In this document: one piece after another, positions 1-10,527 of the stretch | Layout of the letters: each line of letters begins with the position of its first letter | Position numbering within the stretch: the stretch's first letter is position 1 | Assembly: GCA_027604685.1 (NCBI GenBank) | Contig: JADHYX010000407.1 | Coordinates: 1-19,786 of the forward strand | Reading direction: 5' to 3' | DNA length: 19,786 bases | Source: Lobulomyces angularis | Taxonomy: Eukaryota; Chytridiomycota; Chytridiomycetes; Lobulomycetales; Lobulomycetaceae | Program-made: the position numbers and the translations under genes | The notes under the pieces: model-generated | What the model was told of the DNA's origin: nothing | The model's input: the letters and a program-made list of their open reading frames with translations, nothing else | The model's database searches: none

Positions 1-96
1 ATTTTATGTTAATTTCTACATTTTTTCTAATTTTCCCCCTCCCATATCTTATTAACATTTTGCATTTATGTACTTCATTGTATAGTTCTGATAAAT
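1..96 (-). repeat. Left arm of an inverted repeat shared with the right window end
   Basis: The reverse complement of this stretch matches 19691-19784. The inner 54 bases (about 43-96) are identical. The outer part differs by two or three substitutions and a 2-base indel in a G-rich patch. A less exact shared patch lies further in: a T-run ending in CCAG, at about 160-180 here and 19650-19662 at the right. Nothing in it resembles a known transposon end, and no transposase lies between the arms. The likeliest reading is two copies of a dispersed repeat at which an assembly stopped; that is an inference. Confidence 0.9.
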
Positions 97-828
97 AATT
101 AAATAATCATCGTTGATTTCGTTACTGGTACGGAACATTGGATAATTATTTTTTTATCTAAACTGGAAAAAAATTTTTTGAGATAAACCATTGTGCATAT
201 AAGTATTCATTGCTCTCAAAGCACTTCAATTTGCTCTTTGGTGGATTTTATGGTGTTTAGATGCAAAACATCAATTACACAAACTAAAAAAACTAAAATC
301 TTTGATTTTCTCAAGTTATTTTTACTATATTTCATTTTGTCGTTATGGTTGGAAATTACTTGATTTGTTTGTATATTTGTTTAACCCTACTCCATTACTG
401 TCAACTTAAATAACATAGTAAAGTTTTTTTGAAACCTCAATTTAATTTCGATGGAAAAAATTCAAAGCACGATTTACCTCTTATTGGTACAGCTAAATTA
501 TAATGATTATAATCCTTAATACATAAGTGCTATGCTTTAGTAGCATGATCTAACAAGACACCGTTCAAATAAAAACTTTAAAATCAAAGAAAGACAAACT
601 TTTAATTTTTCTCTATTGGCAATACTAATTAATACTAATTCTTTCTTTTTCTATTTTTGACGCTCTTTTTAGTATTTTTAATAGAATGAGGAAATTTATA
701 TCTTTTCACTGTATTCCTACTATAAAAAAAAGATATCTATTAATAAAAACAAATACACATCAATATGATAAAAGTGGAAAATTGGAAAAATAAAAAAAAA
801 AAATGAAATATTAATAGGAATTTTAATA
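97..828. other. Gene-free AT-rich flank
   Basis: I see no convincing coding frame, tRNA fold or spliced gene here. It holds A/T runs, a short direct repeat of AATACTAATT (two overlapping copies near 614-632), a weak hairpin with TGCTA/TAGCA arms near 528-545, and the 3' flank of the minus-strand gene that ends at 829. The minus-strand reading frame around 720-944 overlaps the real last exon of that gene in another frame and is not credible. Confidence 0.6.
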
Positions 829-3580
829 TCAGTGCTGTTTCTTCTTGTGTGGAAACATTTGGTTGAAGCTGTTGTTGAGAGAAAGTTCCTTCTCTTCATC
901 GTCAATAACTGGTTCTTCCAGTTCGATATGAAAAGCATCTTCAAACGACAAAACTTCTAAATTTAAAGGTTTGGTTTTAATAATTGCTAAATACACACCC
1001 AATGTACCTTCTCTTTTTTTTTGATATGTTTCATTCACTTCCAACTCGTCGTCTATTGCTTCGGCCAACTTTTTACTATACTGCTCAATTGTAGAGAAGG
1101 ACCTATGTGCAAACATCATTTAAAAAAAAAATCGTGCAATTATACCATGGCACTGCAATTTCACAACGAATACTGAGCTCTTCATACTCAGGCAATTCGG
1201 TGTAGTCTGGCCGTCCTGGCTCACTTCCTTGTCTAACTATTCCCCCAACAATTGTACTATGATTAATCTTGCTGTTATTGTTAATTCTATTCATTGAAGC
1301 TTCTCTCTTTCTTTCTCTTTTAGAGTCATGAGGATGATAACCTTTTTTGTCTTCAAAAAAAAGAACTTCGCTTCGCAATATTTTTCTATTATCTTCCACA
1401 TCACCTTGAAGTGGTTTAAATGTGAAAAATTTAAATTGCGAATTTAGCCATAAAGGAGTTCCTTAAATTAAATTATTTTTCAATAATCAAAGAGAATGGT
1501 AATACCAAAAGATACAGAATCAAAGGTGGATAGTTCAATTTCTGCCATCCAACTACTCCAAAAAATTCGTAAATTTAAGTAAGGATATAAAAAAGATAAA
1601 TAAATTATTTAACTTTTACCTTTTCTCATTTTCACGATCCGCAGTACTTAAAAAATTCGAATTATCTACATTTTTTCTTATTTTTGACGCCGACAAATCA
1701 AACTTTGACAATTCAAAAATATTTACGTTTTTTCCTCCTTCAAAAAAAGCATTGTTTTTAGTATTTTGAAAGCTTTGATAACTCGAGCTTAAAAAGTTTG
1801 CTAAAGGACTGGTATTATTACAGCTGGAGGATCTAAATCATTTCATTAATATCAATAATATAAAATTTACTTTGGAGAAACCGAAGAGCCAAGACTAAAT
1901 CCAGCGCTAGGACTTGAAGGCGAAGAAGGAATAACTACCTTGTTTCCCATATTTTCAAATTCAATTTTATGAATGGAAAGATTTTGTCCTGATAACAGAT
2001 ATATTTCATTGGCAGTGTTTTGTGAAAAAGTAGAAAGCGGCGCAATTTTGGAGGAATACTCTTTGACCATAACAGGTTTTATTCTACTAACTGGCTTAAT
2101 CGCACACTGTGAAGGAAATTCAACTTGATCGTTTTCAAAACTTTTACTTTTAACATACTCATCGACCAATCCATTCACTATCCTAATCTTTGATTAAAAA
2201 TATTTATTCGAGTTTTATACCCTAATGCATATTGTTTGGAGTTCATTTTTGGACCAGACCTTTCCCTATTTACAGGCTCTGAGAAAAAAAAATTTTAAAA
2301 AGTACATTTTTTCATTTTATATTTTCTCCAAAAACTCACCAATAATATATAAGTGTCGCGTATGACGGGCAGACGACGCCAGCAAAAACTTTGAGTCAAA
2401 CGAAAATGTGAACTCTTTGATGTGTGCTTGAGTATAACCTCTATCCAATTTATATAAACAATTCACAGCTGAGGAAATTTCTAGGCTGTTTTCAAACGAA
2501 ATGATGATTTCAAAAACATAAAATGATGTTCCCTTCATTGAAGCAGTAATTAAAAGTGTTTGATTTGAATTAAATTTTAATGCTGCAATTGCATTCGAAT
2601 GAGCTAAATAAAAAAATTTAATACATTACTTTTGTAGGGCTGTTTCCATAATACCTCTAAAATGAGATATCAATTTGGAAGAAAATATATTTTGAATTAC
2701 AACATTTCCTAAGTGAGAATTATGCTCGGTCTGACTATCTGATGAAATAGTGGTGTTAGTCAAATCCAGTAGTTTGTTGTAACTATACTCTGTAAAATTC
2801 TTTAGGATTGTTGTGGAATGCGATGAAGCATTTTGCTTATTAAGCACGTTAATATTTGGTACAGTGGAGGAGCTGCAGTAAAGTAAAATTTAAAATTAAT
2901 TTTTTACTTAAAGAATACTATGCCAATAAGCTTTCTCCACAATCAAAAATTGGATCGTTGTTATCTGCACAAAAAGAAAAAATATATTCACAATTGACAA
3001 AGGTTGATTTAAATTACCGGTAGTAAATCTTGATATAACTTCAAGAGAATTTAAACTGTGAGAAAAGATGCAGTTTCCTTGTTGGGTAAATATGTATCTA
3101 ATAAAAAAAAGAATATTAGTAATTTTAAAAATTTTTTTAATGAAAAAATGTATTGAAGATAATTTTTTTAGTTTTTGTTAAATTGTTAAAATTAAAAAAA
3201 AAAAAAAAAAAAAAATACTTTTTGTTATTCAATATTTTAGAAGATCGATGCCCATTTAAAGTCTTAAGAAGAACAAAATTTTTATCGTATTTAGATAATG
3301 AATCATTAGTTGTCAAGTAAAAGGTATCGTTAACTATTCTTATTGCAATACAAGAAATTTGAAGCTTCTGTGTTATATCTCCACTACAGCAAGAATATAC
3401 TATTATTTCATCTTTGAAAATAAAATATAAAAAGGTAAAAGAAAATGACTCATTTGCAATTAATCTGAAAGAATGACAAAACTAATGTTGAAAAATTGAA
3501 AAAATAATACCTTTATAACATATTATTACAACAGCTTCATTTAATAATGTTCCAAACGTACAACTTTGAACCTCGCGCAT
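829..3580 (-). CDS. BCAS3-domain WD40 beta-propeller protein, 12 exons, 697 aa
   Basis: Exons (minus, 5' to 3'): 3511-3580, 3219-3411, 3018-3097, 2919-2964, 2655-2872, 2340-2603, 2221-2278, 1871-2182, 1620-1832, 1506-1555, 1146-1461, 829-1102. The sum is 2094 nt and all eleven junctions keep frame; introns are 38-121 nt. The family assignment rests on an ordered series of matches to BCAS3: a GNCIFSHSLNSLEV-like strand, a GESLLAYSS-like strand, ISHFRAHSNAIAALKFN, then KLDRGYTQAHIKEFTFSFDS followed by SSARHTRHLYII (the PROPPIN-like 'RG' blade), and a C-terminal SWMAEIEL..PLWLNSQFKF block typical of the BCAS3 domain. The long linker between exons 8 and 9 is Ser/Asn-rich and probably disordered. 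In animals BCAS3 binds phosphoinositides with PHAF1 at forming autophagosomes; a similar role here is inference. The ATG at 3580 is the first in frame, with a TATAAAAA box at 3588-3595 just upstream. Exon 7/8 and 9/10 junctions are the least certain. Confidence 0.86.
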
Positions 3581-3834
3581 TGTGTGATTTTTATACTTGT
3601 TTCCTTAGAGGGTTTGAGTGGATTAAAAATATTTTTAACTTGTATCTTACTTTATATAAAGAAATAATAAATTTTCTGCTCAAATTTCAAAAAACTTCTA
3701 GAGGCACTTTACAATTGCACTAAAATTTTAATTGTAACGCAGTAATTAGCTAATTAAAGATGTAAGCAAGTTTTTAAAGTGGTTAGTCTTCAATTTTTTT
3801 TTTTCCTATCAGCAAAAGTATCCCAGTCACTCCT
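3581..3834. promoter_or_regulatory. Shared divergent promoter, BCAS3-like gene and lipase
   Basis: This 254-base gap separates two divergent start codons. On the minus strand TATAAAAA lies at 3588-3595, 8 bases before the ATG at 3580. A perfect 14-base palindrome, TAATTAGCTAATTA, sits at 3743-3756. On the plus strand a T-rich tract ending TATCAG (3792-3812) just before the lipase ATG looks like a splice acceptor, so a 5' UTR intron or a short missed upstream exon is possible. The regulatory role is inferred from position only. Confidence 0.45.
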
Positions 3835-5368
3835 ATGGTTCACGTTGTTTTTATGCACCATGGTTTATGGTATAAATCATTAAAAAATTAGTAATATGTT
3901 TAATTTTTTTTAACGTTAATTTTTCTTTGAGGGGGAATCACTCACACCTTGACTACATTGCTAAAAAGCTTGAACACAAGTATAAAGAGGATCTAATTGT
4001 TGGACTGATTGTAATTTTAATTTTTTAATTTAATCTTTGGATAGAATTTTTATTAACTTACACAATACAATCCCAAGTTTTTCATACTTAACAATTATTG
4101 TAAAATGGTTATTTTAGGATAAAAATTCGGGATTGCATACTTATGACGGAATTGATGTGTTGGGAGACGAATCTGTTAGGTGGGTTGAAAACTTCCTTTT
4201 TGACAAACCTGACGTTACTGAAGTATCTTTCATTGGATATTCCTTAGGTGGATTGGTAATGAGATACACAGTTGGGAAACTTTATCACAAAAGTAATATT
4301 TTTAAAGCTTAAATTTAATTTTTTTGTTTTTACTTGAAATTTTTAAGAATTTTTTGACAAGTATACTCCAGTCAACTTCATAACATTTGCTTCGCCACAT
4401 TTGGGTATGTGATTTAAGCACTTTAAGCAGTTTAATAAATTTTATTTAAAACGTAACCAACATTTTTTTCATAATTAGGAGCATCAAAATTACCAAATAA
4501 AATATTTAACCACTTATTCAACTTTTTTAGCGGTAATATAGCATTGAGAACTGGAAAGCAAATTGCCTTGCTCGATCATTTTTTAAATGGATTGCCATTA
4601 TTGGTTATTATGTCGAATCCTAACTATTGCTTTTTCCAAGCTCTGGAATTATTCAAAAGAAGAGCTCTATTTACTAATGTTTTAAATGATAGAATGATAA
4701 CATATACTTCTGGCTCCATTTCTGTAAGCATTGAGAACGTTGCAACTAATTTCCTTCAATGTTGAATAGAGATATAATCCATATTTAAAGCATAGAATGA
4801 TTGTTCCAGACCTAAATTACCCTTCAATTGTTACTTATGATAAGTCTAATTTACCAGTAAAGTTAAATTGGAGCAGAGATGAAATTAAAAAAGCTGCATT
4901 ATTTGGTTGTATGCTTCCGATCTTGTTACCAATAATACTTTTAATCATATTTTTAGGTTTGGCCTATATATAAATAATTTTATTTGAATAATATCACTTA
5001 TATTAATAGGTTTACCTTTTTCAACCTTAAAAAAAAAATATATTATTGGTTTTAGGCCCACTGATTTAATGTGGGTCACGAATCACTTAAAAGTGAATGG
5101 TGCAGATTCTTTATTTGATCAAAAAATCTTAAGGTTAGTTATTAAATGCTGCGTATTTTTAATTTATTTTTTTTGTAGTGATAAAAGAAAAGTTAGGCTT
5201 TGGATGGTGAAAAATTTAAATAAATTAGATTTTATGAAGGTTGATGTTTATTTGAGATTTACTAATTCTCATGCAGGTATCGTTATTAGAGACTTGAAAA
5301 GATTTAAAGCATTTGTTGATGTGATTGAATATTTAACTGACAAAGTGTTCTTAATGAATGAAGATTAA
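3835..5368 (+). CDS. DUF676 / ROG1-like serine lipase, 8 exons, 363 aa
   Basis: Exons: 3835-3869, 3932-4010, 4118-4292, 4348-4404, 4479-4723, 4770-4956, 5010-5133, 5179-5368 (1092 nt, all in frame). The protein opens with MVHVVFMHHGLWGNHSHLDY, the oxyanion-hole HGLWG motif of the family, then HTYDGIDVLGDES, the nucleophile elbow GYSLGG (Ser80) and FASPHLGA. Asp186 (LNDRMITYTSG) and His332 (NSHAGIV) fit the rest of a Ser-Asp-His triad. Residues about 239-263 form a strongly hydrophobic stretch, a probable membrane anchor. Yeast relatives are lipid-droplet or neutral-lipid hydrolases; the substrate here is unknown. The donor ending exon 6 (GTTTGG, 4957) is weak; an upstream GTATGC donor at 4909 also keeps frame and would remove the hydrophobic stretch. 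An in-frame TAG at 3784-3786 blocks simple 5' extension. AATAAA follows the stop almost at once. Confidence 0.9.
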
Positions 5369-5456
5369 AAAAATAAAGTTCTTCAATTTTTTATTTGTTT
5401 TCTGTTTCAAATGAAAATGCTTTAATTAAAATCATTTATTTAGCAAAATCTAATAA
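5369..5456. other. Convergent 3' spacer, lipase / pyruvate carboxylase
   Basis: Only 88 bases separate the stop codons of two convergent genes. AATAAA lies just after the lipase stop (near 5371), and on the minus strand an AATAAA lies about 25 bases beyond the pyruvate carboxylase stop. The two mRNA 3' ends probably overlap. Confidence 0.5.
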
Positions 5457-8400
5457 TTATTTATCTTCAATCTTAGCAATTAAATCACCTGAGCTTACAT
5501 TTTCGTTTTGGCTTATAAAAATTTCACTAATAACACCAGAAATTGCTGAACTAACCACAGTTTCCATTTCTAAATTGATAATTTACATTAAAATATGAAA
5601 ATAACATTTTGCCATACTCATTGCACTTAATATTGCTATTGGGGTTCCTTTTTTTACACTCATGCCTACTTTCGCTCGCAAATCAACAACTAATCCAGCC
5701 ATTGGTGCTCCAACTTGCTTTTTATCTTTTGGATCGGCCTTCGGTCTAGATAACTATTAGAAAAACTGCTTTTTATATTTTTACCTTTTTGGAGCAGCGT
5801 TTGCGCTTTTATCAACATCTTTTCCTTTTTCTTCATCAATCACTTGCACTACCCTTGCTTCTCCATTCAACAAGAAATAAACATCTCTTTTTTTACTGTC
5901 TTCCATTGCTCTTCCCACAGCCATTAACTGAATGATCAAAGTCTTCCCTGTTTCTAATTCAAAGGTGAACTCTTCACCCACTTTCAAAGGAGTTAAAAAA
6001 TATCTTGTTGGAAGTGATGATATTTCTAAAAATGTATTACGTAATGTATGCTTATATCATTACTGTTATACCTCCGTATTCGCTTTTAAAATTCATAAAA
6101 TCTTCAAATACTTTAGGATATAAAACTGAACTTAAAACATCATATTCATTAATCTGTTTTCCAAATATATCGGCACCATATTTTTCTTCTAAATCCAATT
6201 TCTTTTCATCTAAATTAATTGGGGACAAATTTTTTCCTGGTCTGCCATCTATAGGTTCCAAATTTCGAGATTTTAAAATTTTAGAGCGCATTGGTTCCAG
6301 ATAGCCAAACGAGGGTTCACCCAAAAAGCCTCTGAAATATTCAATGACAGATACCGGGAAATTCAAAGTTTCACACTGCTCTTCTACTTGCTTTGCAGTT
6401 AATTTGCTACTCACCATAAATTGCGCCAAATCTCCCACAACTTTTGATGAAGGGGTAACTTTTACAATATCCCCACAAAGTTGATTAGCTTCAATGTAAG
6501 ATCGCTTTATATCTTAAATTTTGTATTAGTTTAGTCCCTCTAATTTCCTTTACCTTCCCAAAGCGTTCCTAATCCTAAACTTTGGGCTTGGAACATTAAA
6601 TTAGTATACTGCCCACCAGGTATTTCGGTGTCGTAAACACCTGAATCGCAAGCCTTTCATAGCGTTAAATTACAATTAATAATAAAAATTTCACCTTTAA
6701 TCCAGGATCAAAACAGGAATACAGCAATCTCATTTGCTCCCAGTAGCCGTTTATAGATTGAATATCTTTCATTTTAATACCAGTTGCCAATGGAGTTCCA
6801 TGCAAAGCTGACACCACAGCACCCATGCATGGTTGACTAGTCATACCGGACAACGCGTCAATCGCAGTATCAATAATATCAACTCCCGCTACAAAAATTG
6901 TTAATTTAAAAAAATAAAAAATTTACCCTCTGCAGCAGCTAAGTATGTAGCAACCCCAGTTCCGGCAGTGTCATGTGTATGCAGATCTAAAATACTATTT
7001 AGCAAACTCACATGTGGTACATACGAATAACCAAATCTGGCCATCTTTTTCTGATAGCACCAATTAGCATAGTGGCAGCTCGAGGTTTCAGTAGTCTACC
7101 GTTATAAAGTATGTTAACACAAATAAAGTGTAATTTTGGTTACCCCGCCATATCTTTAATACCCTAATTATTATTAGTTTCTTTATTTAAATTTTTAAAT
7201 GTATATTAGAATTATACCAAAATATGAATTCCCTCCTTGACTATACATTATTAAAAACAAGAATGATATTCAAAAGTTTGCCTAAAATGACTTCACATAC
7301 CAAGTTTTTCTGCCAAATCTAAATAGTACTCCAAAGTGTACTTAGTCTTGGTCAAATCAGTAATGTCCCCTGTGTAGCTGATAGTAGCCTCCGCTACTCC
7401 ACCTGCTTTTTTAACAGCGTCAATACCTACGAGAAATAGTGAGGAGTTGATACTTAAATATGAAAATATTACCAATCTTAAGATTTTCAACATAATTCAA
7501 AGAATCGAAAATTCTAAAAATGTCAACTCCCTAAAACATTAACAATTGTTTTCAATTTTATACCGCAATTTTGGCCTTTTCACAAAAATCATACACTACA
7601 TTGTCAGGATAATTAGTATATCCAACGGCATTTGCGCCCCTAAGCAACATTTGGAATGGAATATTCGGAACCAACTTTCGTAATGTCTTTAATCTTTCCC
7701 AAGGGCATTCCCATAAAAATCTCATTGCAACATCAAAAGTTGCACCACCCTATTAAAATTAAAGAGATTGAGGTGAAATTTGTTTACCCAGCATTCAAGA
7801 GCAAATGCGTTTTGAAATCCATGAGAGGTAGTTGTCGCAATATTAGCCAAATCAATTGTCCTAACACGGGTAGCTAATAAACTTTGCTGTTAAAAATAAA
7901 ATAAAAAATAAGGGTCAAATCTAAAATACTATTTTCGTACATGGGCATCCCTCCAAGTTGTATCCATTATCAAAACACCTTTGTGAGCCCTAACCGCCCT
8001 GCATAAACCCTCTGGCCCTTTTTCTAATAAAATATTTCTCCAACCAAACTCTGCAGATGTAGTCAAACTAATTTCAGGTGGAATTGAATCTAATTTTGGT
8101 AAAATAATATCGGCTTGTAGTTGGGGAAGTCCCTGCATAACAGTTCACATTTTATTAATAAAACCATATGGTAATAGGATAGAAAAAAAACCTGCTGACC
8201 AAGTACTCTTGTTCCGTTAACAACCAAATCTCCTAAATACTTTAACAACTTTTGCCCTCTATTAAGATTTTGTAACCCTTGTAAAAGGTGAGGAGTATCA
8301 TCAATAAAGGTAGTCCACAACTTAGCACAAATTTTTAAAATGCATATATAAAAAAAAAAATACTTTTTGTTCTTTTATAAAATCTGGATAACTCAGCAAC

Positions 8401-10144
8401 CGTAATAAAAATGGGATATTAGTTTTGATCCCCCTAACTCTAAATTCCGAAAGAGAACGAATCGTCTTTTTTCTAGCATTCTCAAAGTCGCTGCCTTTCA
8501 CAGTACTAAAATACTTTATAGTATGTTTATCGAAAAAATTATTACCATTTTACTAATAAAGAATCATAATGTGGAGTGATTACAGCGCCACTAAATCCAG
8601 GTCCACCATCTAAACGAACACCATTTCCACCAGATGATCGGTATACTTCAATTTTGCCAGTATCTGGTTGAAAACCCTTAACAAGAAGAAAGAGGAATTT
8701 GAATTGAAATATTAAAATTTGATTAACTTACTCTCGAGGGATCCTCGGTGGTAACTCTAGTTTGAATAGCAAAACCTCGCAAAACTATTTTTTCTTGCGG
8801 AAATAATCCCAACTCTAACAAGGATTTCCCTTTTGCAATTTCAATTTGGGCTCCAACTATATCAATTCCTGTTATCTCCTCGGTCACAGTATGCTCTACC
8901 TGAATTCTTGGGTTTATTTCTATAAAATAGTGCCTGTCTTGTTGATCTACCAAAAACTCAGCGGTCTGTCACAGAAATGTAAATTAACATTTAAGTTTTA
9001 TGTAATTTACCCCAGCATTTCTGTACTTGACATGTTTGGCAATTTTTATTGCATCGTTTAGAATATTTTGAAGAGTGGTATTATTTAAACTCGCAGCCGG
9101 TGCCATTTCGACAACTTTTTGGTGTCTACGCTGAATGGAACAGTCTCTCTCAAAAAGATGTACAACATTTCCTTGAAGCAACAGCGGTTAGATACAAAAG
9201 GGAAATTGTCAAAAAAAAAAAACCCTGTGAGTCTCCTAGTAGCTGTACTTCGATATGCCTAGGTTTTACCAAAAACCTTTCTAAAAATACTGTACCATCT
9301 CCAAAGGCAGAAGTAGCCTCAGCCACTGCCCTTTCAAAAAGATGTGGTAAACTTTCTAAATCATTCACTACCCTCATTCCTCTACCACCACCACCCATAG
9401 CTGCTTTTATGATCAACGGCATTCCATGCTTTTTAGCGAAGGCTACTGCATCTTCAACTTTGATGACAGGACCATCAGAGCCTTAAAAAATGTAAACTCC
9501 TAAAATTTGCAAAATTTACCAGGAACTACACTGACGCTAGCCGCAATGGCGATCTTACGAGCCTTAGTTTTATCACCTAGTGCGTCAATAACCTCGGGAG
9601 ACGGACCCACAAAAGACATTCCCGCTTCTTCTACAGCTCTAACAAAATGAAAAACAAAAATAAAAGAAATTTTACCTAGCAAAATTTGCATTCTCTGCTA
9701 AAAATCCATAACCTGGGTGAATTAACCCAGCACCTCTAGATTTGGCAATTCTAATGATATCAGGATAAGCAAGATAAGCACCAACTGGAGTATATTCACC
9801 AGGATATCCAATTTGAAAAGATTCTTCTGCTTTGTATCTATGCATGCTATTTTTTTGTTTCAAAATAATTTCTTAATTAAAACTAGTGCAATCAAATTGT
9901 TAAGTGGTACCTTAAGCGATCTTCATGTGAATAAATACTAATTGTTCTTAATCCCAAATCTTGAGCAGCTCTAATTATCCTTATAGCTATCTCTCCTCTA
10001 TTTGCAACTGTATAACTTGTCACTTGACAATTGCATATTATGAAATTTACCTAATAATGTATCTGTTGACATCTCCCTAGTGGAGTTCTTCCTTGAATGA
10101 GTTTGAGAGAAAGATATATTTTCTGTACTTTTAAATGGTATCAT
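5457..10144 (-). CDS. PYC: Pyruvate carboxylase (EC 6.4.1.1), 25 exons, 1200 aa
   Basis: Carboxylates pyruvate to oxaloacetate using ATP and bicarbonate through a swinging biotin. Exons, 5' to 3': 10051-10144, 9911-10022, 9676-9846, 9520-9638, 9224-9481, 9011-9171, 8732-8965, 8546-8676, 8364-8505, 8192-8320, 7941-8132, 7788-7886, 7564-7749, 7473-7530, 7301-7426, 7218-7240, 7144-7163, 7025-7095, 6927-6986, 6695-6888, 6554-6653, 6072-6512, 5785-6025, 5618-5745, 5457-5569 (3603 nt). Biotin carboxylase: [31 protein letters not shown] (195-201), [16 protein letters not shown]. Carboxyltransferase: MDTTWRDAH (573-581), [24 protein letters not shown] (Lys748, the expected carbamylated metal ligand) and HLHTHDTAG (776-784). 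Biotinyl domain: AMKM with Lys1164, 36 residues from the end, its codon split by an intron. All key residues are present and the length is normal for the single-chain enzyme. The sequence reads as the fungal type. Mitochondrial or cytosolic location is unclear from the Ser/Thr/Arg-bearing N-terminus. Introns are 28-64 nt. Confidence 0.98.
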
Positions 10145-10527
10145 TTTTAAAAGTAGATCCACAAAAAAATAGAAAATTTTTTTGTGAAATCCTTGTTTTA
10201 CAATATAGATGGCTATCTATTTAGGTTGTAATATCCAAGAAATCAATTTTTTTTTATAAAGTTTAAAAGATCATTTTACAGCAGCACAGACAGTAATTTC
10301 GCAGTTTCTTAAATGCTCAGAAGTTAACTTTAAACGAAACAAAACTTAATTTTACAAACTTAAAAAAGGTTAACAGAAAAAGAAAATTGCTTGGTTTTAA
10401 GTTTAATTATGCTGAGAAGGTAGCACTTTAATGTACATCATAGATTGGGTACTTCACTTTGCCAATTATTAAAATGCATAGAAAATTTTTGATTTGCATT
10501 TTTTTCACAAAAAAAAAAAATTGTAGA
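10145..10527. promoter_or_regulatory. Shared divergent promoter region, pyruvate carboxylase / SYF1
   Basis: A 383-base AT-rich gap lies between two divergent start codons. I see A/T runs but no motif I would name. An in-frame ATG at 10474 upstream of the chosen SYF1 start could add a short hydrophobic extension, but that stretch has the A/T-run composition of the spacer rather than of coding sequence. Confidence 0.4.

Noticed and set aside
528..545. Hairpin resembling a tRNA arm
   Set aside because: No acceptor stem, anticodon loop or T-loop can be assembled around it.
4908..5068. In-frame stop after the hydrophobic segment as a sign that the lipase is a pseudogene
   Set aside because: A 53-nt intron (4957-5009) removes the stop and restores frame into LPFSTLKKK.
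5932..6304. Plus-strand frames of 63 and 99 codons
   Set aside because: They are antisense to pyruvate carboxylase exons 22-23.
9049..9486. Plus-strand open frame of 145 codons
   Set aside because: It is antisense to the biotin carboxylase exons, whose minus-strand translation contains unmistakable conserved motifs.
10459..10527. N-terminal extension of SYF1 upstream of 10528
   Set aside because: The extension is A/T-run sequence with no family support; the ATG at 10528 is sufficient.
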